Origin: Tubiluchus corallicola
Taxonomy: Eukaryota; Priapulida; Priapulimorpha; Priapulimorphida; Tubiluchidae
Reading direction: 5' to 3'
Assembly (NCBI GenBank): GCA_030141605.1
Contig: JAQGDQ010000091.1
Location: 606,139-670,138, forward strand
DNA: 64,000 bases
Below, piece by piece: positions 12,906 to 25,459 of the stretch. The first letter of the stretch is position 1. Each line of letters opens with the position of its first letter. The notes beneath the pieces were generated by a model. That model was not told where the DNA came from, did no database searches, and saw nothing but the letters and a program-made list of their open reading frames with translations. The position numbers were made by a program, and so were the translations under genes.

Positions 12906-15786
12906 CAGGATGCGTTTCCTTTAAGAAATCCTTCATCCTTCAAAATTCAAAGGAGCAGAAATATCATTTAAGTGTAATTGAAAGTCTCTGTGTGGTACAA
13001 TGCAATGAACGCGAGATTTCATGCATTGGAAAGTCAAGCTTTACCACAAAATACGGAGAATAAATTTTTAATATCCATGAAGCAGCGCCAGTGTATCAAG
13101 GGCTTTAGATACTCATGGTAAAAACAAATCTCTCAACAGATTTGATAGAAGGAAAACGAAACCTCGTTAAGTATTAGTGCTGCTTCAAAAGTAAACGCTG
13201 ACAATGTGCTGTTCTATCATAAACTATACATGAGTTTTCTAACATTTCAAAGTTATTGGATCATCAGATGGTAGAATATAATGATAGAGTAAAATTATAT
13301 TGTGAAATGGTGGATAACACACGGTTAATTCTATGTGTGGTATGTAGCTGATGTTTACTTTTCCTTTTACTTTTTGGCACTACTAGTACTCAAGTCCCTC
13401 AATTCAGTCTCCGTGTTGAGTCCGAGTCTTATTTCTGGAAACTGCATTGCGTTTACTGAGTCTAAGGAGAAGATTTTAAATCTCACAATGAAGCACAATT
13501 AATTTGACCAAAATTGAGATAAAAATCAAAACTCCGCTCTAGAATGCGTTTAAGCCACTCGCACAATTTGGTACATTAAACTGAGTAAAAATGTCATAGT
13601 CCTTCTTGGGCGACAACGCATCTAGAAAAATATTGTAAGAAGAGAACGATACACCTGGCATTGTATAATGTAAACATCACGGTTCCGAAATGCAACGTTA
13701 GCATAATGATTTGCTCAATGAAGCATCTCCACAAAGCTGACTTAGTATTTCGATGCTCAAAGACCTCCCATTTTTGTGCAAAATCATTGAGAAATCTGCG
13801 TCCCAAAATGGTAATGCGGCAGTTATGCAAAGAGATGAGATTTCTTAGTCAATTTATAACATCTGACATGATACAGTACACTGGCGGTTTTGTGGTGTTT
13901 TTAGCATTTTTTAGCTTTTTGAATGTAATCATCCAAAAAATGCTTGCATCGGTTTGATGTGACTGATGGACACCTGGGAATATCAAAACACTGACGGCGG
14001 TCTTTGAGAAATGATCTCGACTCGCAAAAATCCGCGATTCATTTAACAAAAATTTGAAAACCACGAACAAGACTTTGCACTCTAATGGTAATTGATTTTT
14101 TGTTCGACTTCCATTTGCTGTGATAACCTTTCCCGTATTGTTTGCTAAGGTCAAGTAAACTGATTATATTATACGGTGAAATACAGCGAAATGATATTAG
14201 TTAGAATAGATCCTTTATAACCCTGAGTAATGCGCACTAGCAGTGTGAGTTTTTATACTGATACTCTCATTTGTAAGAGGTATAAATGGGAAAATTACAA
14301 AATATTATTCCAAGTGTTGTAAAAACCGACTTGAACAGAATGCACGCACCATTAGGTTTAGTTCAGTATAATTGCTCATTCAAACACCCTACGTGTATGT
14401 TACCCATTTTAATACAATTTGGTGCAATATATTCCGATGTTCTGGCACGGTTAATGAGCTATATCTTTACTGGTATAGCGTGCTTTTTTTGTTATACTTT
14501 CACATTGTAAAATTGCCATTGTTTTTGCTACTACTGCTGCCCATAATGGCGGTAATGATGATAATGATAAGGAGAAGGAGGACGAAGAAGACGACGACGA
14601 CAATGATAATGACGATGACTTTTAAAGAAGTTAGTTATCGCATATAGGCAAAATTTTGTAGGCTTTATTATATCACATGCAAATTATATCCAAGACAGAA
14701 CTGTTCATATACTACATGCTAGTTTATTTCTTAAGTATTGTTAGCATGTATACATGTAGTCTATCGACCAGCCAAATTATAATAATAGATAAATAGATAT
14801 GCTCGGCGATTGTGTTGTTATCAACTATAAAAAACATTTTTGCTTCGCACCTCACAAGTTACGCATAAAATTAATTCAAGTATTTCACAAGAGCGTTTGA
14901 GCAGCTTCCCAATGTAAACCCATTAAATTTGCATAATGCGCGTTGCATGTTTTATGTAATAAATTAAAAGTGTTGTAAAGCTCGGTCTTTTTGAAAAAAG
15001 GCCTACAAAATGCACTCTTGGCGAAGGAAATGATTTATTGCTTTTTATTGCGTTCCTTTCTCACAAAAAGGTCTGACATTTTAGAAATGGTTATACGCGT
15101 GTTCGTTTTAGCCACATTTTTTCGCCTTATCAATGACCGAACACTAAAACAACCGTAAATTATTTCCTGAAAGCTCTAATCAGCGTTTTATTTATCGCTA
15201 TTACACTGCTCTCTGCGTTGGTAGCAGGTGCCATACCTTTTCACTTAAATTTTCTCTTTTGTGAGACAAACCTGTACTTTCTGTAAGAAATTTGTAACTC
15301 AGTTACGTGATTATACCTAACTCCATGTTTATAATAGTTGCTGCCAAGATTTCTAAAAGGGAAACAGATCTGTATAATACTTTTGGTTAGGGCATGCATG
15401 GGTTTACAGAACTAATATAGCGTATGACATCCAATGTAACCTTTTACTCGTGAGCCATTTGTGGTCTTGTCTCTTATCTTTTACTGCCGGCAAAACACAT
15501 TCACATTATTCATATTGCAAATGAAAGTCAACACATAAATTTTATTGGGCTATACTGAGCATTTTAACATAAATTGGTGTTACTCTGTTGGGCTTTCTGG
15601 GAACTCTGTAATAACTGGTAGAATAGTGGAAGGAACACGCAATTATAAAAGCTTTGAAATTAAAATTTGCAAAAACTTCACTTGTGGAAAAGTCAGAATT
15701 TCTATAGTTGAACTAGAAACAATTGAATTTAAAGTCAGATGTCATTTTACAATTATTTTATTTTATATTATATCTTAAATTGCCTA
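12906..15786. other. No gene recognised; one acidic trinucleotide tract
   Basis: At 14545-14622 an impure GAT/GAC/GAA/AAT tract reads in one frame as an Asn/Asp/Glu-rich run (NGGNDDND then EDEEDDDDND) before a TAA. It is probably a decayed GAT-type microsatellite. Several overlapping open frames at 13594-14154 show no motif. Confidence 0.5.
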
Positions 15787-16035
15787 TCATAATCGACCTC
15801 CAAAAACATTACAAATTGTTTTTAAAATATGATATTCATCTTTTTCTTTCTTCCTGTAACTGAATTTGCAATAAAGCGCATTATCATCTCTAAGGCCTAA
15901 AGTCATGGTCATAGGCAGGTCCTGCACGCTTTTATTGGTGCAGTTAAACGTACTTTGTGTGCTACGTACCAGTTCTAAAAATGCTTCACGGTCACCGCAA
16001 GGCCTTGCATGGCTTCTGCTGTGGAAGCTGCTCAT
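15787..16035 (-). CDS. Anonymous 82-codon open frame
   Basis: The peptide has a protein-like composition, with segments such as HARPCGDREAFLELVRS and MTLGLRDDNALYCKFSYRKK, rather than the Phe/Leu/Lys bias of random AT-rich frames. No domain is recognised, and I did not find confident splice sites. It is on the strand opposite the exon at 16422. It may be a chance frame or a relic of a repeat-encoded protein. Confidence 0.18.
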   Translation of the reverse strand: MSSFHSRSHARPCGDREAFLELVRSTQSTFNCTNKSVQDLPMTMTLGLRDDNALYCKFSYRKKEKDEYHILKTICNVFGGRL

Positions 16036-16421
16036 ATGGGCAGAATTGATCGGTAATCATAGACACTGTTCATGAGCATTTGATGGGCGGATAACATTTG
16101 AGCAACTACTGTGTGTGTTAATTGGCGCACTATTAGTATACAAGAACGCGCAAATGAAACACTATACCTGACCATGCTCGCCTAAAATCAATATTACATC
16201 CAGAACTGCATCGTCCTCTTGCACATCATTTGGCGCGTAGCCATTCATTTGACTGTGTGGTCTCAGCTGATGCTTCTTTCTATTGAATCAATTCTCAAAG
16301 AAGCTCATCGCTTGCGTGACGTTTAAGTCCATCTGCTCTGTTCATTATTTAGAAGCGACTGGAAATTTACTAGAACCTAATTGGTTGTGTTACTCGTATT
16401 GTGGTGCAAACACAATTCTAA

Positions 16422-16515
16422 ATGGCTTCTAATGAGGATCAACCACCACCAGCCCAGCAAGTCACAAAAATAAGACGGTACGGACTAGTGCAGTCAAAGT
16501 CACAACAGGCACAAG
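16422..16515 (+). CDS. Candidate first coding exon of an unidentified gene
   Basis: The ATG context is CTAAATGGC, and an in-frame TAA directly precedes the ATG, which fixes this as the start if the exon is real. The 31 codons begin MASNEDQPPPAQQ and end LVQSKSQQAQ. The peptide is hydrophilic and Pro/Gln-rich, unlike neighbouring random frames. It ends at a good donor, CAAG|GTCAGT, leaving one base (phase 1). No family is recognised. An unstructured N-terminus is likely from composition (inference). No acceptor or second exon was confidently located downstream. The exon at 54904-54997 has the same length and phase, so the two may be alternative first exons of one gene. Confidence 0.5.
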
Positions 16516-17755
16516 GTCAGTAAAATGTTATTTTGAAAAAGAATAAGAAATCTAATGTGATGCATCTTTATTTTTTAGACTTTTTACAGTAAGGTTGATA
16601 TAGCAGTAAGGGGCTCTATTTAAGATATTTTTTCTGATTAGCATTTAAATAATTGATGGGCATGACAAGCAACTGGCACAACAATTGCTTAGAAAAGGGA
16701 AAGAAAAATTTAGCTACAATATTTTGTAAATTTCTCGTATGAAACTGCAATTTTAAAAAAATTCAATTCCGAAGCTTAAAAAATAGCCAACAGATTGAAA
16801 ACGAAACTGTGATTACAAAAGTTTGGCGGCACCGTATATTATAAACAAATGTGTTTCAAACTGATTGTGAAAAGTAAGGAAAAATAATTTTCTCACGTGG
16901 AACTGTTAAGATACTCACCATGCACTAGGATTCCTAAAAGTTGGTAAGATTGAAAATATTACAGGTTAATTATTAAGGGTTAAACACAAAAACACTAATA
17001 CGCGTTCGTCCATGTAGTGTTTGTACGCATGCCACAGTCAAGCGATTAGCATACGGATCATGCATGTATTTTAAAAGGTTGCAATGTATTTTCAATAAAC
17101 TTTTCGATAAAAACATTCACTGGCCAAGCACGCAACACAAAGTTATGTTTTATGAAAAACTAGTTAGTTTAATGGCAAATTTCAAATATTACAGACGCAA
17201 GCGAAATTAGCTATATTTTTCATAACTGGAAAAAACAGTTTTAAATGTAGCTCTGTTGTCCCATGAATTTCTATACATGTAAGCGCATTTAGTAAAATTA
17301 CTAGGGCTATACGTTAAGAATAAGGCACGGCTCTATATTTAGAAGTTTTGCCAATTATTCATGCACAAGTAGAAATTTATTCAAGCCACACAAATGTTTA
17401 AATTAAAAGGGGTGTGTAACTAGGCTTTAATTTCAAAAGTGTTGTGAAATAAATAAAATAAAATAAAACACGTAAATAAAACAAATGCTTTAAAGTTTGA
17501 AGATAAAACAGAGATTGTTCGAGAAAATGAGCCTGACCGTGAGATAATCTTCAAGGCCGTGAATTCGCATTAAACACGTTTTTAATTTAAGTCTATAACC
17601 CGCTCAGGATGTCTTTAGAATTTAAAGTAATTTCCAATTTTACTTATAACAGTCAGATTTTCTGTCGATTGAAAAAGTCAAAATACCTGTATGTTTGTTA
17701 CTTCTGATAACTCGCTCTTTGTTTCGGCATTGTTTAAATTTCAAATATTTAAATG
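16516..17755. other. Presumed intron, nothing recognised
   Basis: AT-rich sequence after the donor at 16516. No motifs or repeats were found before the tandem array at 17756. Confidence 0.4.
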
Positions 17756-18137
17756 TGTTCTATTGTTTCTATAAACCCATAACAACTAAAACCACCAATA
17801 ATCTTACCAAAATTTGATAACAAAACTTCGCAAAGATGTGAAATCAGTGTTTACTAAATGTGTTTGATGTAAGTAAAAATTTGTTCTATGGTTTCTATAG
17901 CCCCAATCACAACTAAAACTAAAACCACCAATAACCTTACCAAAATTTGATAATAGAAATTCACAAAGATGTGAAATCAGTGTTTACTAAATGTGTTTGA
18001 CGTGTAAAAACTTGTTCTGTTGTTTCTATAGACCCATAACAACTAAAACCATCAATAATCTTACCAATATTTGATAACAAAACTTCACAAAGATGTGAAA
18101 TCCGTGTTTACTAAATGTGTTTGACGTGTAAAACTTT
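17756..18137 (+). repeat. Three-copy tandem repeat, unit about 125-131 bp
   Basis: Units begin TGTTCTATTGTTTCTATA-like at 17756, 17882 and 18013. Each contains CATAACAACTAAAACCA, CTTACCAA.ATTTGATAA and CACAAAGATGTGAAATC...TGTTTACTAAATGTGTTTGA. Units differ by about 5-10% plus small indels, with units 2 and 3 sharing a GACGTGTAAAA end. No coding potential is evident. Confidence 0.95.
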
Positions 18138-19539
18138 GTGTTTGTTTAGCCACTTGTCGAGATTATATACGATGTGCGCCGAATACAATTACACTTAAAA
18201 TATCGATTATGGAATTCATGTCATGCATGGATGAAGTTCAAATTGATTTTTGGTACAATGGATAGTAGACGTACCAAATAATTAATAAGAATGTAAATAT
18301 TTTGGCTGTTTTTCCACCAATTCTTTAAACTTAGACATAATATAAACCTTATACAAGCGGCACTGCGAAATTATAATTTGTGGACTCATCAAATTAGACT
18401 AAATTGAAAGATAGGTCTTGACAGTAGTTACGTCTAGGGAGATAAACATAATGGACATACACGACATCAGAAATTTATTACAGAACTGGGAGTCTAGAAC
18501 TGAGCAGCGTAATTCCATTACAAGGTCATTTTGACGTATGGGCAAATTTGCTAACCGACATTTTTCAAAAATGTTGCTCTGTAGCCACTGTAGACACAGA
18601 CTATATAAAAGCCAAGAATTTATTTATTCATCTACCTGCCCTGATGAAACATTTTCACAATAATCATCAGGATATTAAAATTCTATCACAAAATTAGAGT
18701 AGTAAAACTAAAATACGTAATGATAAGCTTAAAACGTACATTTATTCTAGGCTGGAAATGTAAACAAAAAGTTAAATTGAAACGTCTTTTACAGTTTCTA
18801 GGTTTCGTTGCAGAATACAAGAAATAAAATCAAAAGTATTTAAGCAAACCCTTTACCAAATATAAAATCGCAAAAGACAGTATCTACAGCTGCAGAATAA
18901 AAAGATAAACCCGCGAATAACTCATAGTCATTCATCGGCGGGAGATGTTTAGAAAAGTTGGAGCTATTATGGCCGGAATTTAAACTAAAATTGAACGTGT
19001 TCCTCTTTGCCCCACATCCCATCCTTCCAGAAAGCTACACGATTAAGCAGTTTTCACACAGCTTTGTTAACTAACAAACTAATCGACTCACAAACCAAAG
19101 GCAACGAAAATAAAATTTCCTTGGCGTAGGTAGCAAGGATACTCTATGATAGCTCAAACGCAGCAAATCTGCTACCTCTTCTTCATTCAACGGACCGAAA
19201 TTCTTACCTTCTCGCATGACAAAACTGGACTACTTGCCCATAGTTTCAGCAAGCATTCTAACATTCACCAACAAATGGTGGCATTTTGCTTAGATTAAAA
19301 TTTTAATGAAAGTACTTTGGAATGATTAGCATTCAAGATCAGTTGATAACCTATAAGTTTACTCTAACATTCTAGCATCAAAGACTATGACATTGATCAC
19401 ACCAGCTGCTATCATTTCCACACTAGCTGATTCCTCAGTCTCTGATGCTGGTATCATCTTAATCGTAGACCTAAAAATCTTTCTGGTTCTTTCTGAACTA
19501 GATTGCATATTTTTTGAACAACCATAAGAACTCCGATCT
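18138..19539. other. No recognisable feature
   Basis: AT-rich sequence. The last few hundred bases may be a badly decayed extension of LINE B, but no motif supports it. Confidence 0.45.
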
Positions 19540-20000
19540 CAACATGACGATTTCGTGCCCTCCTTTTATGGAAATTGGCTCTATTGTTATCTTGGCATAT
19601 AAAGTGTGCAAGAAATCAGATTCGGATGACAGAAATTACCATCTTATTAGCCTTCTAAAAATCAGCAGTAAGATTTCTGAAGCCATATTAAAATAACATT
19701 AAATATGTTTATTTACGTTAGTATTACGCAGTCTTATTTGATATGAAATCAACGCTCGTGTTCTTCAAGGTTCTCTACTTTGTCTTTTTTCTGTTCAGCG
19801 TTCATCAACGATATTTGTATGTATCAGAATATTCTGTCAAGCTTGTCATCAATGCTGACGTGGTAAACTGATCTTCTCAGGCGGCACCATTGCAGGATTA
19901 CTTAACTTAAATTGTGGGACGTGTTTCAAAAACGCCTTGGTGAAAACTGAAGGAAGGATCAGAACTAATGCTGAACCTGCAAACTGTTATAGAGTGCATC
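19540..20000 (+). mobile_element. Small decayed LINE fragment (LINE B), RT domain
   Basis: The frame at 19514-19696 contains GSIVILAYKVCKKSDSDDRN then YHLISLLKISSKISEAI. This is the non-LTR finger block usually seen as an IP-KKGD-NYRPISLL-SKI-E pattern. After a deletion, reading frames at about 19765-19870 give LQGSLLCLF, FINDI and LVINADVV, which correspond to the QG, FINDI and YADD blocks. The order is right, but the frames differ and the intervening palm sequence is missing. It is too degraded to be active, and the clade is not assigned. Confidence 0.7.
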
Positions 20001-20187
20001 CTATAGGTTTGCAAGTTAAAACTTGAGTTGTGTGGACATGTCACATAACAGTGGCTTTTTGTATTTGTTAAAATTGTCAATTTAATTTTTATATGTAACT
20101 AACAGTGTGACTATATTATTGTAATTTACATCAATTAATTACGCAATTAATAAATTAATTTCTGATGAGTTCAGTATTCGCACGTGA

Positions 20188-20340
20188 AGCCAAAGGCGAT
20201 ATAGAAGCCAATATAGAATCTGCGGGCAGAGAGAAGATGTTCAAGATCGCAGTAAAGTCGATGATGCTTCTGCCGATATCACTAAATCTGATGAGGCTGT
20301 TCTCTTTGAGATTACTGACCTGACGCGCGAAGAGAACTAG
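20188..20340 (+). CDS. Possible exon relic, 50 codons to a stop
   Basis: A locally GC-richer stretch is open from just after a TGA to a TAG and reads DVQDRSKVDDASADITKSDE followed by AVLFEITDLTREEN. The composition looks protein-like. No ATG start and no firm acceptor were found, and no family is recognised. It is equally likely to be the 3' part of a transposon protein. Confidence 0.2.
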   Translation, partial: SQRRYRSQYRICGQREDVQDRSKVDDASADITKSDEAVLFEITDLTREEN

Positions 20341-20589
20341 CTTCAGAAAATAGGATCATAATAAACTTAGGAGTGTAGCTGTAAGAAATGGCGCAGGAAA
20401 AGGTGCCGAAATTTGGACTGCAATAATATTAGAAGCAAGTGCCCTACAAAGTTGAAATTTCACAGTGTGATGTTGCAGTATATTGGGTTTTTGTTGCAGG
20501 AGTTGCAAATTGATAGGATTGGCTTTTTAAGTTATGGCCGAAAAGGTTTCATGTTAAAAATTTAAATGCAGGGGGAAATGTCATCTTGT

Positions 20590-21195
20590 CATGTCAGTAT
20601 CAGCTATGAGAATCACACATAAAACACTCGTCATGACAGCGAAACAACAAAGAAGACACCCAATTTACATCATCGTCTTTACCACAAAAAATAAAGCACT
20701 GATAAAAGTTTGTTATCAAGAAAACTTCGCACTTAATCCTCTGAATACTGTATCTGGAACTCCCTTACAGAGAGAGTGTATGGAGAGAAATTCCTTAAAC
20801 AAAAAGTACAGAGCCTTTTGGTGCAAATGAACTAAAAGTAATAATTTATAATAGCATATGACCAAATACCCCTTAAAGAATGGAGAAACTGTGTCTGTTT
20901 TTGAAAGAAACGTTGTTGTCGAGTTTTCAGTGAAAATAATGGATACGTTGAGGACTTACCGCAAATTTTAACAACGGTGAGTGATGACACAAAAAATGTT
21001 TTCGACATTTATTTTTTAACTTATTAATTTACAACATCTGTAAATTTGGAAAAATCCTAAAAAGTGATCTAAAATTTTTCTTTATACTTTGTCGCAAGCG
21101 TCTGCAATATCAGTGTGATAATTTTCAGGTCATTATGCTTTTTCTTTTTCCAATATCATGATCAAAACTTGGCACATTTTTGCACCTGATATAAC
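20590..21195 (+). repeat. Dispersed repeat family R1, copy 2
   Basis: Aligns with about 45-155 and 690-1085 without the intervening 540 bp. The two parts of R1 are contiguous here, across about 20770. Shared strings are listed under copy 1. A 79-codon frame at 20591-20830 within it has no counterpart kept open in copy 1, so a conserved protein is unlikely. Confidence 0.6.
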
Positions 21196-24100
21196 AAAAT
21201 AAGATAATTTAAATTTACATAAGACAGTGAATGCAGTTCACATAGTAACATACAATTTATTGAGAAAACGGTTTGGAAAAAATTAAACTGCACTTCAAAC
21301 ACTGGTGTGTTGCTTCCAAATTTAATTATACAGCAGGCGATTTGAGAAAATGCTGCAAATAAACTCTGGAAAGTACTCCATCCTGCTAAAGTAGGAAGGT
21401 TGAGTGCCGCCTTCGACAAAGCGTGGAGATAACATGTCTTGGCATCAGAAACTTTGGGAGAAAGAAACGTTGTAAGAGCATTTGAACAGAAAAAAGAAAA
21501 GGAAAAAAATCACAGGAGACTACAGGGCAGTGCTATACGTAAACCTCACAATTTTAACATTTTGTGAGAATTTAATAAATTGGGTTTTTTACCTTTATAT
21601 ATGGCAAATTTTGCACGTAAAATGATCACATTAATAAAAAACAGATTCATCATGATTCTTATGTAAAAACTCACATTGGTGTAAGCGAACTTACGGTAGA
21701 TTATATGAAATTGCACACTTGTGAAAATCTGCCTTTACGCTGCTTTTACTAATCATCTTTGTGACTGTCGTAGCAAAAACGAAACAAACATAACGTAAAC
21801 GGCGAAGGAAAAAATAACAATAGTACTTAGCAACAGCAATGCACCAGACTATCAATTCTATTAGTTGCTGATCAAGAAACCAAGAATTTGTTTCAGAATT
21901 GTTGTTTTTCAACGTTTCTTGACACTTTCTTCAGTCTAACAACTGGTACAGCAAACAGCCTTATTAAAGTGTAATAACATTGCGCTCAGTTTTCAATTAA
22001 GTTGGCAATAAGACGATGTTGCTGCAAATGTTCTCCCAGGAAAACAAAAGAATACTTAAAAGACGTTGGCTTCAGTTGATTAATTCTGGTAATTGCTATC
22101 AGCCAGGGGTCTGTAAAATCTCGTTAGCGCATAACGTCTGCACTACATGTGTATGTTTTTTATAAACATTTTTTTATTTTATTGCTCTTTTGGTATATAG
22201 TTGTTCGCTGATCAAACATACTTAGGTAAAACGTAATTTGTAGTGCTTAGTTGACAAGTGCACACGACAGAACAATTTATTTTTTGTTTAACAATGGATT
22301 TTCAAATTATAGTTAATCTTCATGACGTACGATCGTCCGTAGCTAAAACGGCAGGTAGATCATACGTAATGCATAACAGTGTTAAATTAAATCACGTTTT
22401 CCTGAGGAAGAAGTGTTGTAAGTTAAGATAAGTATTAAGACTATTTATATCTAATGGAAATAAATTTTCTTTGCATAATTATAAAGTCTACTTTTAGATT
22501 AATTCTACTAATGTAATGCAAAGGGCAATCGAGCATATAATGCTTTACAGTTTCTTTGCGATAGCCATATGCACATCTTGGGCCAAAATGTTGCCAGTAC
22601 GATCGCTTCATCCGTGACCGTTAAGATCAAGATCACCATCCAGTTGCCTAAAGCCTACCTTCAATCTTTATTGTACAGCGTTTGGTTGTATCCACAATAT
22701 ATGTATTTAGGAGTCCAGCAATTCCGTAAAGTATTTTAGAGCTCTTTCATAACAAACTGAATTTATTAGAGGAGAATCAATAGAGTAAGTAGAATTTTTT
22801 TTATATATGTGACAAAATTAATAAATTCCACTTATCACTTATCAGAATTCACATTTTACAAGATATGCATCAGTTCATCAGTTACTGTTATTACTATTAT
22901 TACTATTTTACTAATAAATTATATTTAAAATGGGAAACCAGTTACTAGTCTTATTATCCAATACATGTTAAACATCATTACGTGTAAATATGAAGAGGAT
23001 ACGATGGCACTAATTAGTCTTGCACTCCAGAGTACAGCAAAATGTCTCATGGAAATGTTAATAATATTTGGGCTTTCTGAGCTGCGCGATAATTATTATT
23101 TCTGGCATGCCTGCGAACATATTTTGTGGTTCTAAACTTTTAGTTTAACTTTATTCTTTCAATTTCAACTCGGATTCATTCGCTTCATGCACGTCGGGAA
23201 CAAATGCGGTTAATTAACGGTTATAAAGCGACATAACTAATGTAGGATTTAATTGCTAATTAAATTAAAAAATGTCTGACTTGATATGAATATGCATATA
23301 AGTACTTATATATATTTAATTTAAGAAAAGTTATAATATTGTTGGTCAAACAGGTATTTCAGAGCTTGCCCAAAGTTGCTACATTTCAAAAAATGAAATG
23401 TCGCGCTTAACACTAGTCAACGAATATATACTATAACATTCGGGAGCAGATGTACCATTCATCGCTGCCTTTTATCATGCAATTTTCCTACTAAACAAGA
23501 AAAAGCAAAACTACATTTACTTGCTCGGCAAAACATCTGACAGCAGCTGGTTCTCTCCGTTATTAAACAAATGAAGTTTCTGCTAGGCGACCGCACGTTC
23601 GCATCAATATTACAAACACTCCACAAGTAGTATTTGCTGATACCATAACATGAAAATTAGTCTAATATTAATGATAAATGCGTTTGGTTTCAATAGGCAG
23701 CCGCACAGAAAAGCCGAAAGGTGCGCTGTTGGAAGGCATGTGCCCAATGCAATAACTATATGACTTCAACAAAATTTCTGTATTAAGAGAAACTTACACG
23801 AATCCAATATCTGCTACATAGCCTTATAAGTTTCTTAAGAAAAAGTAATCATATTTATTGGCGTAGCACATGACATTAGTGATATAAAAGCTATTACAAA
23901 GTCATTATATTAACTGCAATGTTATTCTAACTTGTAGAAAACATTATCTGGAGTTTGCTGTTGCATGATAACTAACTTTGTGGCTTGAAAATTGTTAAAC
24001 GCGTCTTCACGCAATAGTATTTAATACATTATGTTTATGCCTTAAGTCAGAGTTCCTAACCCAGGAAATTACGTACTCCTGTTCTAGGGCAGTGCATAAA

Positions 24101-25459
24101 GCCGTTTAGTGCCACTGCGTGCATTGAACAAGCGCAAGCCTCCCTTTTAACTCCAGGCCAGTGATTTCCCTTCTTAGAATGTTATTAATATATCACAGTG
24201 AAAAATAAATACCTATGTATTTCGTGTTGCCAAGCGAAATCATTGACCAGCAGTTCAAAAGGTAGGCTTGCCCTCTAAGTGCATCGGACGACTAGATCAA
24301 TGAACTTAACTTTAAATACTGTATTGAAATACCTAACAATTTTTTAGGTTAGAAACATTACATCTATTTCGCCCGCTAAGCTATAGTAGGACATGAAAAA
24401 GGTCGATTATTTTCTCAAGTCTGTCTTCTCGCTTTGCTTCAAACAGTTCCTTTAGATATACACAGGGCCCGTTTAAGAAAAGTTTTCATTACTCTCCCTA
24501 AATCTCTGCATTCGGCTGCAGGTAGGTTTAGATTTATTATTGTGTTATTTACGACACTACTCTCTCCAATGACGTTTATGGCGGTTTTATAGTCGAAAGT
24601 TTTTTAAAAGAGAAGGTTCTGGTTGCACTAAGTGGTTCATTGAAAACTTCATTGTTGCCGCTAATGAATTGCTGCTAATAATGAAAATTGTGCGCATAAA
24701 TTACCTCTATATTATACAGCGGCAAAGATGGATGGACAACAACTGATGAAAGGTTCAACGCGAAAATTATAGGTATATTGTTTTTGATGTTTCACGAATC
24801 TACACTTCGTCTTCATTTTCCTTGACAAGCAGGTTGCGTGATGCACAGTTGAACTTCTAATAATGGAAGCTGTAACAAACGGGCTTGTGACAGACTTCAT
24901 GTCCTAATGGCATGCTGTACTTTAGAGAGAAACAAGTCAGACAGGTATAATAGCTGAAAAGCTAGGCAGTATATTTATCGAAAATAATTTGTTTAGGAAA
25001 AACCATTAGTGCCACTACACATTCTGAATAAACGCAATCGCACATCAATCATTATTGAGTGTGCTTAAAAACTAAACCTGGGCGCTTCGGCATTATCTCT
25101 GACACTTTAGGTCTGAATAAAAGTAATATAAGTAATAATGCCATTTTGATATAATTTTGTCAAAAAATACAAGTGATTTGTTGGTTAACTTGCACTTTAA
25201 CCTGATGATTAAAATTATAAGTAAACACACAATGCAAATAAAACGTATAATATATTGTCAGAACTTACGCACACATTGGCTTGACTAGACCCTTGTTTCT
25301 TCGCTCTGCAATGGTCTCTCTACCACTCACAAATAATTCAATACAATGCCATGGCAAAATAATGAGACCTGGCACATATTAGTTCTTCGGACGTTTCACA
25401 CTTAGTTCATCAATGAAATGTTTAGACCTGTTTGAACAGTGCTCTGAAAAATTTGTGTA
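21196..25459. other. No recognisable feature
   Basis: AT-rich sequence without motif-bearing frames. One weak internal similarity pairs about 24106-24145 with 25004-25042 (TTAGTGCCACT, then CATT, GAA and CGCAA). It is too short to define a family. Confidence 0.5.

Noticed and set aside
24106-25042. Weak similarity between 24106-24145 and 25004-25042
   Set aside because: About 40 bp with gaps; not enough to define a repeat.
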